Assembly (NCBI RefSeq): GCF_014171475.1
Contig: NZ_CP048817.1
Coordinates: forward strand, 3,906,001 to 3,970,000
DNA length: 64,000 nt
Direction: 5' to 3'
DNA from: Sphingomonas sp. So64.6b
GTDB lineage: Bacteria > Pseudomonadota > Alphaproteobacteria > Sphingomonadales > Sphingomonadaceae
How positions within the stretch are numbered: position 1 is the first letter of the stretch; each line of letters starts with the position of its first letter. The notes beneath the pieces were generated by a model. The model saw only the letters and a list, made by a program, of their open reading frames with translations, did not search any database and had not been told where the DNA came from. Shown here piece by piece: positions 53,439 to 63,079 of this stretch. Made by a program: the position numbers and the translations under genes.

Positions 53439-56400
53439 CTACCGCTGCACCACCGTCACGGGCGCATTGGGCAGCGCGGCACGGATCGCCGGCGAATACA
53501 TCGCCTCGACCCGTGTCGGCGGCAGGCTGAAGCGCCCCGCGCCGTTCAGTCGCATGGTGTAGGCGATGGTGAACGATCCGCGCGGCACCCAGGCGAAATA
53601 GCCGCGCCACGAGTCGCGACGCCGCTCGACATAGCTCGGCTGCACGCCGTCGCCGCCGCTGACCTCACCGAGCATCGCTGACTGGCCGCCGAGATTGCCA
53701 ACGATCGTCGCGCCCGCCGGGATCGGATCATTGACCACCACCCAGTTGCGTTCGGCCGACGCCTCGACGCTGATCGTCACCTTGATCACGTCGCCGCGCG
53801 TCAGCACACCGGGAGTACGCGCCTGCACCACCTGGGTCTTCTTGGTCATTTTGTAGCCGGCGTTGAGCGGCTGAGTCAGCGGCACCGCCGCCGAGACCGA
53901 GACCATCGCCCATGGCCCCGCTTCGCTGCCTTGCGCCATTCTGAGCGGGGTCGCCGCCGCCGGAAGCGGGAACGAAGCCTGGCGCAGATCGACCGAGAGC
54001 GGCCACGCCTTGCTGATCGTCTGCGAGCCGAGCGACAGCGTGGTCGACCCGGTGATCGCGCTCGCCGGATAAAGCGTGCCGAATTTGCGCGCGGCGATCG
54101 TGCCCCAGGCATTGGCGGTGGTCGTATCCCAATGCCCGCGCTGCTGGCGCAACGAGACGCCGACCATCATCTTCGGCGCATCGTCCTGCCAGCCGGGGCG
54201 GCCGAGCGTGGCGATGACCGATTTGATCGACGCTTCGTCGCCCGACGACATCAGCCACCACGACGCGTTGCTTTGGTCGGAGAGATCGAGCCGCGTGCCT
54301 TCATAGACCAGACGCGTGCGCAGCTCGGCTTCGGCATTGGCCTTGAGCGCCACCGCATTGGCGATGCCAGGGATGCGGTCGAGCGCGACGAGATAATCGG
54401 CCAGCGTGCTGGTCGGCATCTCTTTCGGTGCGATGCCGATCTGGCCGAGCATGGCCGGTGTTGCCGCGCCCTGGCGGGCGAGCGCGGTCAACGCGGCGAC
54501 GCGCTGGAGCCGGACATCGCCATATTCCTCTCGCCGCAAACGCCCGTCGACCACCGACTTCATCGCTTCGATCATGCGCGTGCGCGGCCCTTCGGGGATC
54601 GGCAGGCCGGCATCGGCGGTCAGCGACAAGACATAGGCGGTCAGCGCTTCCGATCCGGTCAGGCTTTCCGACGGCCAGTAACGCAACAGGCCATCGGATG
54701 CCTGATAGGTCGGGATTTCACCCGCCAATCGCGTCCAGGCGCCACTGTCGCCGAGCGCAACCGCACGCGACAAGCGTTGTTCGAAACAGTCATAGGGATA
54801 GGCGCTCATATAGGCGCGCACCCCCTGCAACGGCGGCTGCAGCGTATCGTCGAGACGGATGTCGACCGTGCCGCGACCCGGCAGCGCCCCGGCCGGCGGT
54901 GCGATCTGGATCGAGGTCGCCGTGCCCACGCGAGCGAGCGTCGCCGCCCAAACCTCGACCGGGATTGCGGGGATCACGTCCTGAGAGACGGTGATCTGGT
55001 CGAGCGCTTTTCCGCCTTCCGCCTTGGCTTTCACTTGCCAGCGCAGCGCAGCGATATTCTCCGGCGCGGTCAGGTTCCACGCGACCGGCGCCGCGCCGCC
55101 CGCCGGAATGGTGACGGTGAGCGGGCGTCCTTCCGCGACGCGCGGCGTGACATCGACCGTTGCGGTGACTTTCATCGGTTTGTCCGAGCCGTTGCGCAGC
55201 GTGAAGGCGGCGGCATAATAATCGCCGGAGCGCACCAGTGTCGGCATGCCGGCATAGATCGACAGATCCTGCGCGGTGCGGACGCTGGCCATGCCGGTGC
55301 CGAACAATTGCGCGCCATCGGTGGCGATCGCAACCAGCTTGAACGAGGTCAGCGCGTCGGACAGCGTCACGGGAACCCGCGCGCGGCCTTGCGCATCGAG
55401 CGCGACGCGGCCTTTCCACAGCAATACCGGCTGGAAATTCTCGCGGTTGAGACCCGACAGGTCGCCGCCACCACCGCCGCCGGCCTCGACCGCCTTGCGA
55501 CCGTAATGGCGCTTGCCGACAACCTGCATCTGCGCGGTCGAGGTAAGCACCGCCAAGGGCCGTTCGCCCATCATCGCGGTAAGCACGTCCCAGCTGTCAT
55601 TCGGCGCGAGTTGCAGCAGCGCCTCATCGACCGCCACGAACGCAACGTCGGCGCTCGCCGCCGGTTTGCCGTCGGGCGTTTTGACCTGGACATCGACTTG
55701 CGCGGTGTCGCGCGCGGCATAGCGTTGCTTGTCGGCCTTGACCGCGACCTGCAGCTTGTGCGCGTCCCAGCCGACCTTCACCTTAGCGATGCCGAGGCGG
55801 TAAGCGGGCTTGGCGAGATCGACCAGAGCGGTCGGCTCCTGGCCTTCGGGCGGACCGCTGGCCAGGCCAAGACTCTGCGCGATGCCGTTGACCCAGCTCC
55901 AGAAGCCGCTCTGCACGCGGCCACGCACCGCCATGACCGACACGAACACGTCAGGCGCATAGCTGCCCGGCATCTTCACCTCGACCACCGGGTCCTTGCC
56001 CGACAGCGTCGTCACGAAGCTCGACAGCACGCCTTCACGCTCGACCGTGACCAGAGCGGTCGCCTCGCGGAACGGCATGCGCACCTGGAAACGCGCGGTC
56101 TCACCGGCCTTGTAGCTGGTCTGTTCGGGGACGATGTCCATACGGTCGCCATTGTCGCCGCCGAACCACCAATCCTCATCACCCGCGAGCCATACCGACT
56201 GCGTCGCGTGCGCGACATTGCCATTGGCGTCGCTGGTCGTCGCAACGGCATAGACCTCGCCCGAAACACCGGGATCGATCGTGCATTGCGCCAATCCTTG
56301 CGCATCGGTCGTCGCGCTGCAGGTCGCGGACAGCTTCTCGGTACGCATCTGATTGTCATAGGCGTAGAAACCGCCGATCAGCCGGCGCCGCGCGGTCAGC

Positions 56401-59177
56401 ACCTTGCGGCTGTACAGCGCAACCGAGATAGACTGGTTGGCGATCGGCTTGTTCGAAGTGTCGAGCGCGACGAAGCGTAGGCGCAGATCGTCCTGCTTCA
56501 TCAGCCAGCCATCGCTCTTGATGCCGAGCTGTACCGCCGAGGAATAGATCGGGATGCGCTTCGAGGCGGTCAGCACCTCGCCATTGGCGTCCTGATAATC
56601 CATCTCGACCAGCATGTCGGCACCGTTTTCCAGCGTCTGCGGCACGTCGATCGTGGTGCGCGAGGTGCCGTCGCCGCCGAGCGTCGCGGGCAACGTCTGG
56701 GTCGGCGGCAGCGGGGTCGATTCCTCCTCGCCATCACCATTTAGCGGCTTCACGCCTTCCTTTATGTCGGTGCCGCCGAAACTATAGCCCTCATAACCCT
56801 CAGGGTTGGCGTTGCGCCCGAACCAGCCGACCCGCATATCGACCGCGAGGTTCGACGCGCCGCCACCCGACAGATACCCGACGAACAGGTCGAGCGGCAT
56901 CGTCTTGGGCCGCACCGACGCTTCCTTCGGACCGGTCACGCTGGCGCGCATGGTCGGCAATTTATATTCGTCCACCTTGAACGATTGCTCGGTGTAGATC
57001 GTGCGATCTCCGATGATCACCTGCAGGTCGTAATCGCCCATCGGCGCGCCTTGTGGCGCGGCCCATTCGGTCTCGCCGATGCCACTCGCGTCGATCGTCA
57101 GCGGCAGATCGAACTGCGTGTCGGACCCGCGATGCGACAGGCGCAGCGTGCCGGTAAAGGCCGGGGTCATCGCAAAGCCCTCGCCCAGCGGCTTACGCAC
57201 AATATGCTTCATATGGATCGTCTCGCCCTGACGGACGAGCGCACGATCGAACACGGTGTGGAGGATTTCGCTCTTGGCTTCATAGCCATAGGGCAGATCG
57301 AAATCATACGGCCGGATGCCCTGGCCCCATTCGGTCAGGGTGAAGCTGAAATCGTCGCCGGCGCGCGCCGAGACCATCAGCGGACCCATCGAACCATTCT
57401 CGCACGAGCCATAGGTTTGCGGTTCGGGCAGACCGGCGGGTACGAACAGCCCGCCCGCCTTGTCAGTCACGCCGCGCGCGAGCAGCCTGCCGGTGCAGCT
57501 GTCGGAAATGCGCACTTCGGCATCGGGCATCGGCTTGCCGGTGTCGAGTTGAGTCACCCAGGCAAGGCTGCGTTCGCGGCCCCATTTGAAATGCACCGCC
57601 ATGTTGGTGACCAGAGCGGCGCTGGCGACATAACGCGGTGCCTTGCGCCCGAGCAGCGCCTGGCCAAGCACAGGACTCGCCAGTTCGACAACATAGAATC
57701 CGGGCTTGGTCAGGTTGATCCCGACGACCTCGAAATCCTTGCCCTTGCCGGGCAGCGGGACCTTCAGCGCGGTCGCGGAGCCGCCGGCGAGGATCGGCGC
57801 GGCACCGGTATTGTTGATGCGGATCGTTTCCTTGCCGCGCTTCACCTCTTCCGATTGATAATCATCGGCCTTGTCCACGATGCGCAGCCAATTGGCGATC
57901 TGCCCGTCCGAGGCATCGACGCGCAGCGACTGTCCGGCGATGGCGAGATTGCTGCCCTGGAGCGACTCCTCAACGTTGCGCACGGTGACCGGCAGCACGC
58001 CGCCTTCCTTCGCTTCGAGGATGCCAAACGGCGCGGCGAACTTCACCAGCGGCGGTGCCTCGTCAAAGCGAATATCGAGCGGGAAGCGCTCGGCATTGGC
58101 GAGTATGCGGCCGCTCTCATCCTTGATCCCGGCCGGGATGCTCAACTTGGCAGCGGTCGCGGCGGGCAACGGGCTGGAGAAGCTGATATCGCTGATCGTC
58201 GCCTTTTTCTTGTCGTCGTCATAGAACACCGGCTTGATCGTCTTGCCATCGGCGGTGGTGATGCTGATCTGCTGCGCGGCACTCATCGGGACCGGTGCAG
58301 TGAAGCGGATATAGGCCTTTTCGACCGGCGAGCAGCCGGCTTGGGCATTGACGCGGCTGCATTCGAAACGCGCGGTGAACGGCTTGCGCACGGTGTAGTC
58401 GAAACGCTGGTCGGCCCCGGCGAGCTTGCCGCCCGCTCCGGCAATGTTCGCGCCCCACATCAGTGCAACATCGCGGCCCGGCGGTAGCGGACGGCGGCAT
58501 TTGAGCGCGGTGACGCCTTCATAGGCCTTGGCGCGATCGGCAGCGGAGGCCGGTACCGTCGCGGGCAGCCCGGCATTTTCCAGGAAGCTGCGCACGTTCC
58601 AATTGTCGGTGCCCATCTCGCCGAGCAGCTTGCCCGGCAGATCGGCGGACAGGACATCGACCGGAATCTTCTCGCCAATGCCCTCGACCGAGCAATAGGC
58701 ATTGGCCCCGACCGAGGCGGCGGTCGCGGGCAGGTTGGCGGCGACCAGGAAGGTCTGATCTTCCTCGATCTCGCCATTATATTGCGCGGGCAGCACGGCG
58801 CGCGCGACCGGCCCGCCGCTGTCGACCTTGAAGCTTTGCTGGCCCGTCACGGCATAACCCGACACGCTTTTCAGCGCGGCCTTGAGCTTGAATTCGCACA
58901 CCGTCCCGCCCGGCAGCGAGCTCTTGAATTCATGCACGAAAGTCTGCGGATCGACCCAACGTCCTTCGCCCTCAACCGGGCAGGTCACGTCGAACGGCCC
59001 GATCGCGCGTGGGTCGCCGAGCGCGACCATCGGCTGGCTGAAGCGCGCGGTGAAGCGCTCGATCGCGCCGCCGCCGATGCCCGGGGTGGCGAGAATGACC
59101 TGCGGACTGTTGTCACCGAGCGCCGCGACGGGCGCGAGCGCCAGTCCCAGAAGAGTGAGGCGAATTGCCAGCTTCAT
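53439..59177 (-). CDS. Bacterial alpha-2-macroglobulin (YfhM/MagD-like)
   Basis: Very large periplasmic protease-trap protein, 1912 residues, longer than the E. coli protein (about 1650). Signal peptide at residues 1-20 (LTLLGLALAPVAALG) without a lipobox, so probably soluble rather than a lipoprotein. The thioester motif CFEQ is present (Cys1464, in YDCFEQRLSRA), so covalent capture of proteases is likely; bacterial members without a thioester also exist. The frame is intact over its full length. It is translated just upstream of pbpC; the pair is thought to protect the periplasm when the cell wall is breached. Confidence 0.93.
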   Translation of the reverse strand: MKLAIRLTLLGLALAPVAALGDNSPQVILATPGIGGGAIERFTARFSQPMVALGDPRAIGPFDVTCPVEGEGRWVDPQTFVHEFKSSLPGGTVCEFKLKAALKSVSGYAVTGQQSFKVDSGGPVARAVLPAQYNGEIEEDQTFLVAANLPATAASVGANAYCSVEGIGEKIPVDVLSADLPGKLLGEMGTDNWNVRSFLENAGLPATVPASAADRAKAYEGVTALKCRRPLPPGRDVALMWGANIAGAGGKLAGADQRFDYTVRKPFTARFECSRVNAQAGCSPVEKAYIRFTAPVPMSAAQQISITTADGKTIKPVFYDDDKKKATISDISFSSPLPAATAAKLSIPAGIKDESGRILANAERFPLDIRFDEAPPLVKFAAPFGILEAKEGGVLPVTVRNVEESLQGSNLAIAGQSLRVDASDGQIANWLRIVDKADDYQSEEVKRGKETIRINNTGAAPILAGGSATALKVPLPGKGKDFEVVGINLTKPGFYVVELASPVLGQALLGRKAPRYVASAALVTNMAVHFKWGRERSLAWVTQLDTGKPMPDAEVRISDSCTGRLLARGVTDKAGGLFVPAGLPEPQTYGSCENGSMGPLMVSARAGDDFSFTLTEWGQGIRPYDFDLPYGYEAKSEILHTVFDRALVRQGETIHMKHIVRKPLGEGFAMTPAFTGTLRLSHRGSDTQFDLPLTIDASGIGETEWAAPQGAPMGDYDLQVIIGDRTIYTEQSFKVDEYKLPTMRASVTGPKEASVRPKTMPLDLFVGYLSGGGASNLAVDMRVGWFGRNANPEGYEGYSFGGTDIKEGVKPLNGDGEEESTPLPPTQTLPATLGGDGTSRTTIDVPQTLENGADMLVEMDYQDANGEVLTASKRIPIYSSAVQLGIKSDGWLMKQDDLRLRFVALDTSNKPIANQSISVALYSRKVLTARRRLIGGFYAYDNQMRTEKLSATCSATTDAQGLAQCTIDPGVSGEVYAVATTSDANGNVAHATQSVWLAGDEDWWFGGDNGDRMDIVPEQTSYKAGETARFQVRMPFREATALVTVEREGVLSSFVTTLSGKDPVVEVKMPGSYAPDVFVSVMAVRGRVQSGFWSWVNGIAQSLGLASGPPEGQEPTALVDLAKPAYRLGIAKVKVGWDAHKLQVAVKADKQRYAARDTAQVDVQVKTPDGKPAASADVAFVAVDEALLQLAPNDSWDVLTAMMGERPLAVLTSTAQMQVVGKRHYGRKAVEAGGGGGGDLSGLNRENFQPVLLWKGRVALDAQGRARVPVTLSDALTSFKLVAIATDGAQLFGTGMASVRTAQDLSIYAGMPTLVRSGDYYAAAFTLRNGSDKPMKVTATVDVTPRVAEGRPLTVTIPAGGAAPVAWNLTAPENIAALRWQVKAKAEGGKALDQITVSQDVIPAIPVEVWAATLARVGTATSIQIAPPAGALPGRGTVDIRLDDTLQPPLQGVRAYMSAYPYDCFEQRLSRAVALGDSGAWTRLAGEIPTYQASDGLLRYWPSESLTGSEALTAYVLSLTADAGLPIPEGPRTRMIEAMKSVVDGRLRREEYGDVRLQRVAALTALARQGAATPAMLGQIGIAPKEMPTSTLADYLVALDRIPGIANAVALKANAEAELRTRLVYEGTRLDLSDQSNASWWLMSSGDEASIKSVIATLGRPGWQDDAPKMMVGVSLRQQRGHWDTTTANAWGTIAARKFGTLYPASAITGSTTLSLGSQTISKAWPLSVDLRQASFPLPAAATPLRMAQGSEAGPWAMVSVSAAVPLTQPLNAGYKMTKKTQVVQARTPGVLTRGDVIKVTISVEASAERNWVVVNDPIPAGATIVGNLGGQSAMLGEVSGGDGVQPSYVERRRDSWRGYFAWVPRGSFTIAYTMRLNGAGRFSLPPTRVEAMYSPAIRAALPNAPVTVVQR

Positions 59178-59294
59178 CGAACGCTCCCCTGAACCGGCGA
59201 AAAGGCTAATGCTTTCAACAGGCGCAAGTCCAGTACCGATTTCCGGCTGGGAGCGCTTCCGCCTCGTCCGCGAACAGGTTAGTCACTGACGGCA

Positions 59295-60209
59295 ATGGAC
59301 CTGTATCTGCCCATCGCCAACCTGTCGGTCAACGCGCTCGTCATCGTCCTGCTAGGGGGCGGCGTTGGCATATTGTCGGGCATGTTCGGGGTCGGCGGCG
59401 GGTTCCTGACCACACCGTTACTGATCGTCTATGGCATCCCGCCAACGGTTGCCGCAGCTTCGGCGGCGAGCCAGGTGACCGGCGCCAGCGTATCCGGCGT
59501 GTTCGCGCATGTCCGGCGCAAGGGTGTCGACTTCAAGATGGGCGGGGTGCTGGTGGCGGGCGGTGTGGTCGGGTCGTTCGCCGGCGCCGGCATCTTCCGA
59601 TTGCTTCAGGCGAGCGGCCAGATCGATACCGTGATCGCGGTGATCTATGTCCTCATGCTTGGCTCGATCGGCGGGCTGATGGGATCTGAATCGCTCCAGG
59701 CGATCCGTGTGACGCGTGGCGCCAAGCCGCCCAAGCCGCGCAAGCGCCGCCATCATCCGCTGGTCGCCTCGCTGCCCGGACGCACGCGTTTCTATGCCTC
59801 GGGCCTTTATATCTCGCCGCTCGCACCGCTGTTGCTTGGTTTCTTCACCGGCATATTGACGATCCTGCTCGGGGTCGGCGGCGGGTTTATCCTGGTGCCG
59901 GCGATGCTCTATCTGCTCGGCATGGGCACGCAGGTGGTGGTCGGCACATCATTGTTCCAGACGTTGTTCGTGACCGCTGCCGCGACCATGGTCCATGCGA
60001 TGACGACCAAGGCGGTCGATATCGTGCTCGCGGCCTTGCTGCTGCTCGGATCGGTGGTCGGCGCGCAGATCGGCGCGCGTCTGGCCAGCCGGGTGAAGCC
60101 CGAATATCTCCGCCTCGCGCTCGCGGTGATCGTGCTGCTCGTCGCGATCCGCATCGGCATTGGGCTGGGCTGGCGGCCCGACGAAATCTATTCGGTCGAA
60201 CTGTCGTGA
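59295..60209 (+). CDS. TSUP (TauE/SafE) family permease
   Basis: A 304-residue inner-membrane protein with two halves of four helices; the repeated motif GMFGVGGGFLTTPLL and GVGGGFILVPAMLYLLG marks both halves. It belongs to the TSUP family (sulfite or other anion export). The stop overlaps the next gene's GTG start by 4 nt, forming the TSUP-TIGR02186 pair found in alphaproteobacteria. Substrate unknown. Confidence 0.9.
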   Translation: MDLYLPIANLSVNALVIVLLGGGVGILSGMFGVGGGFLTTPLLIVYGIPPTVAAASAASQVTGASVSGVFAHVRRKGVDFKMGGVLVAGGVVGSFAGAGIFRLLQASGQIDTVIAVIYVLMLGSIGGLMGSESLQAIRVTRGAKPPKPRKRRHHPLVASLPGRTRFYASGLYISPLAPLLLGFFTGILTILLGVGGGFILVPAMLYLLGMGTQVVVGTSLFQTLFVTAAATMVHAMTTKAVDIVLAALLLLGSVVGAQIGARLASRVKPEYLRLALAVIVLLVAIRIGIGLGWRPDEIYSVELS

Positions 60210-60964
60210 AGCGGCTGGTGCTGATCCTCCTTACGCCGTTGCTGATGGCGCAGGCAAAACCGGTCCTCGTCCCCGACGTGTCGCAGCGTAATATCGAGAT
60301 CGCTTATTCCTTCACCGGCGCCGAACTGCTGCTGTTCGGCGCGATTCTCTATCCCGGCGGGCGTTTGCCCGGGATCGAGAAGCCGACCGATGTCGTCGTC
60401 GTCGTAAAAGGTCCGGTGCAATCGATCCTGGTGCGTGAGAAGGAAAAGGTCGCCGGTATCTGGGTCAACGCGGCACGGCTGCGCTATCGTTCGGCACCCA
60501 GTTTCTACGCGATCGTCTCGTCCAAGCCGATCGATCAGCTGGTCGATGATCGCACCCGCGCGATCTACGAGCTCGGACTCGACAGCCTGCAATTATCGCC
60601 GGCGAGCAGCGCGCCGCCGGAGGAGCAGAATCGCTTCGCCGGTGGCCTGGTCGACCTCAAGCGGCGTTCGGGGCTCTATTATGAAGCGCCGCGCGCGGTG
60701 GAGATCACCGACGGCGTGCTCTACCGCGCGCGCGTCGTCATACCGGCCCGCGTGCCGGTCGGGCGTTTCACCGCGGAAACCTTCCTGATCCGCGACGGCC
60801 GCGTGCTAGCCGCGGCGACGCGCGACATCGATATCCGCAAATCGGGCTTCGAACGCTTCGTCGCGCGCGCCGCGGACAATCATTCGATCGCATATGGCCT
60901 GGTCGCGGTCGCGCTCTCGGTAATCTTCGGCTGGACCGCCGGTTATGTCGCGCGGCGTGTTTGA
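60206..60964 (+). CDS. TIGR02186 family membrane protein
   Basis: A 252-residue protein with a signal peptide or N-terminal helix, a large periplasmic domain (ISYSFTGAELLLFGAI-like beta start, NRFAGGLVDLKRRSGLYYE) and one C-terminal helix (AYGLVAVALSVIFGWTAGYV). The family is known only by its constant pairing with TSUP permeases; it may be an accessory subunit. The start is GTG 60206. Confidence 0.85.
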   Translation: MKRLVLILLTPLLMAQAKPVLVPDVSQRNIEIAYSFTGAELLLFGAILYPGGRLPGIEKPTDVVVVVKGPVQSILVREKEKVAGIWVNAARLRYRSAPSFYAIVSSKPIDQLVDDRTRAIYELGLDSLQLSPASSAPPEEQNRFAGGLVDLKRRSGLYYEAPRAVEITDGVLYRARVVIPARVPVGRFTAETFLIRDGRVLAAATRDIDIRKSGFERFVARAADNHSIAYGLVAVALSVIFGWTAGYVARRV

Positions 60965-60970
60965 GTGAGC

Positions 60971-60989
60971 CGGTGCCGGCCCGCTCCCC
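60971..60989. repeat. 19-bp dispersed repeat, copy 2
   Basis: Identical to 1158-1176, again just after a plus-strand stop codon. Confidence 0.45.
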
Positions 60990-61059
60990 CTCTCCCCAAC
61001 ACCCAATCTTTACGAGTTTGCGCCATAGCTTCATGGGTTAACCCCGGGGGATATCCCAG

Positions 61060-62733
61060 ATGACGGAAATGTTGGGCGGCCAGGCTTTCGACAAGGCAGC
61101 GCCCGCAACGGCGGCGGCGGTGATGCCCGGCGCCGCAGGTGATGCAATCGGCGTCGTGATCGAGATCGCCGGCTCGAGCAGTCAGGTCGTACTCGACGCA
61201 CGCGCACTCGACTTGTTCGCGGACAGCCCGGATCCAGTGGTCGCCGGCGCCGGATCGGTCGGCAGCCAGATCAAGATGCGCGTCGGCGGCACCTGGCTGA
61301 TCGCAAATATCCGCTCATTGCGCATGGTCGATGGCCATACCGACCGTATCGCCGCCCAGGTCGATTTTCTCGGCGAAGGCGATGAGGAAAAGCTGACTGG
61401 CAAGCTTTACAAGTTCCGCCGCGGCGTGACGCGCTACCCGGTGCCCGGTACGCAAGTCTTCCCGGTATCGACCGCCGACCTGAAACAGGTCTACGCCGCC
61501 GATGATCGCGCCTTTATCGAGATCGGCACGGTCTATCCAACTCGCGACATCCGCGCCTCACTGTATATCGATGCCATGCTCGGCAAGCATTTCGCGTTGC
61601 TTGGGTCGACCGGTACCGGCAAGTCGACCAGCGCCGCGCTGATCCTGCACCGAATCTGCGAGCTGGCGCCGCAGGGCCATATCGTGATGGTCGATCCGCA
61701 TGGCGAATATGCCGCCGCGTTCAAGACCAATGGCGCGATCTTCGACGTGTCGAACCTGCAAATGCCGTATTGGCTAATGAATTTCGAGGAACATTGCGAA
61801 GTGTTCCTGACCACGTCGGGATCGGAGCGCCAGATCGATGGCGACATCCTCGCCAAATGCCTGTTGATGGCGCGCGCCAAGGGGCGGCTAGGGCAGGAGA
61901 TCACCAAGCTGACGGTCGATGCGCCGATTCCCTATCTGCTCAGCGACCTGACCAATCTGATCAGCCTGGAAATGGGCAAGATGGACCGCGCCGGCGACAC
62001 CGCGCCCTATCTGCGGCTCAAGACCAAGATCGACGAGATCAAGGCAGACCCGCGCTATGGCTTCATGTTTTCGGGCATGCTGGTCGCCGATACGATGGCG
62101 AATTTCATCGAGCGCATCTTTCGCCTGCCCGGTGGCGGCAAGCCGATCTCGATCATCGACGTTTCCGGTGTGCCGTCGGACATCACATCGGTGGTGGTCG
62201 CGGTGCTCAGCCGGATGGTGTTCGACTTCGCGATCTGGTCGCGCAACGAACCGCAGCGGCCGATCCTGTTGGTGTGCGAGGAAGCGCATCGCTACATTCC
62301 GAACGAACGCAACGCCGACAGTTCTTCGGTCGGTCGCATCCTGAGCCGGATCGCCAAGGAAGGCCGTAAATACGGCGTGTCGCTCGGCCTGATCACGCAG
62401 CGGCCGTCCGATCTGGCCGAAGGCGTGTTGTCGCAGTGCGGCACAATCATCTCGATGCGTCTGAACAACGACCGCGATCAGGCTTTTGTGCGCGCGGCGA
62501 TGCCCGAAGGCGCGCGCGGTTTCCTCGATTCGATCCCCGCATTACGCAACCGCGAATGTATCATTTGCGGCGAAGGCGTCGCGATCCCGATCCGCGTATC
62601 GTTCGACGGTCTGGAAGAGAGCAAGCGCCCGGCCTCGGACGATCCGCTCTTCTCCGATTTGTGGCGCGAAGTTGGGTCGGAGGATCAAATCATCGCGCGC
62701 ACGATCAAGCGCTGGCGGTCGCAGGGACGGTAG
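61060..62733 (+). CDS. HerA-like ATPase (DUF87)
   Basis: Hexameric DNA-translocating ATPase of the HerA/FtsK superfamily, 557 residues. A small N-terminal beta-barrel (residues about 25-110, HAS-barrel) precedes the ATPase; Walker A is GSTGTGKST (near 181) and Walker B is ILLVCEEAHRY (near 405), with the sensor region GLITQRPSDL and arginine finger area RLNNDRDQ. Archaeal HerA works with NurA nuclease in end resection; no NurA or other nuclease is adjacent here. The bacterial role is unknown. Confidence 0.88.
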   Translation: MTEMLGGQAFDKAAPATAAAVMPGAAGDAIGVVIEIAGSSSQVVLDARALDLFADSPDPVVAGAGSVGSQIKMRVGGTWLIANIRSLRMVDGHTDRIAAQVDFLGEGDEEKLTGKLYKFRRGVTRYPVPGTQVFPVSTADLKQVYAADDRAFIEIGTVYPTRDIRASLYIDAMLGKHFALLGSTGTGKSTSAALILHRICELAPQGHIVMVDPHGEYAAAFKTNGAIFDVSNLQMPYWLMNFEEHCEVFLTTSGSERQIDGDILAKCLLMARAKGRLGQEITKLTVDAPIPYLLSDLTNLISLEMGKMDRAGDTAPYLRLKTKIDEIKADPRYGFMFSGMLVADTMANFIERIFRLPGGGKPISIIDVSGVPSDITSVVVAVLSRMVFDFAIWSRNEPQRPILLVCEEAHRYIPNERNADSSSVGRILSRIAKEGRKYGVSLGLITQRPSDLAEGVLSQCGTIISMRLNNDRDQAFVRAAMPEGARGFLDSIPALRNRECIICGEGVAIPIRVSFDGLEESKRPASDDPLFSDLWREVGSEDQIIARTIKRWRSQGR

Positions 62734-63079
62734 CCGGGCGTTTTCGATTCTCCTTGACCTGGCGAGATAGGTTACACCGGTTGTTGCATATCTTCGCGCG
62801 GGCTCGAGAACGATCGGGTCACACCGGGCCGGATGGGCGGTCGAGAGAGATATGGGACACCCCTCGTGGCATATCTCCGGCGTCCGGCGCGACGACATAT
62901 CCTATAAGAATCAGTGATTTAGGTTGATTTCACATCGCCGCATCGTGGCGGGATCAGAGGAGTCCACGGCCGGCCTGATGCATGATAGCATTGATAGCGG
63001 TCCACGTTACCGGTGAGCCGCGAATAACACTGCCGTTTGTTCGAAATGAAGCCCGGGTCCGCTACGAACCAGCGAACCG
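62734..63079. other. Intergenic region after herA
   Basis: 346 nt without a convincing gene. It holds a hairpin at 62847-62877 (GAGATATG...CATATCTC) and AT-richer sequence near 62880-62940. A short minus-strand open frame overlaps the peptidase and has no support. A small RNA or phosphorylation-type regulator cannot be excluded; nothing firm was seen. Confidence 0.5.
62847..62877. other. Inverted repeat in the herA downstream region
   Basis: Perfect 8-bp arms GAGATATG and CATATCTC separated by 15 nt, about 114 nt after herA. Without a U-tract; function unknown. Confidence 0.35.

Noticed and set aside
53931..56480. An 849-codon plus-strand open frame over the alpha-2-macroglobulin
   Set aside because: Same reasoning: antisense to a full-length family protein, Arg/His-rich, without motifs.
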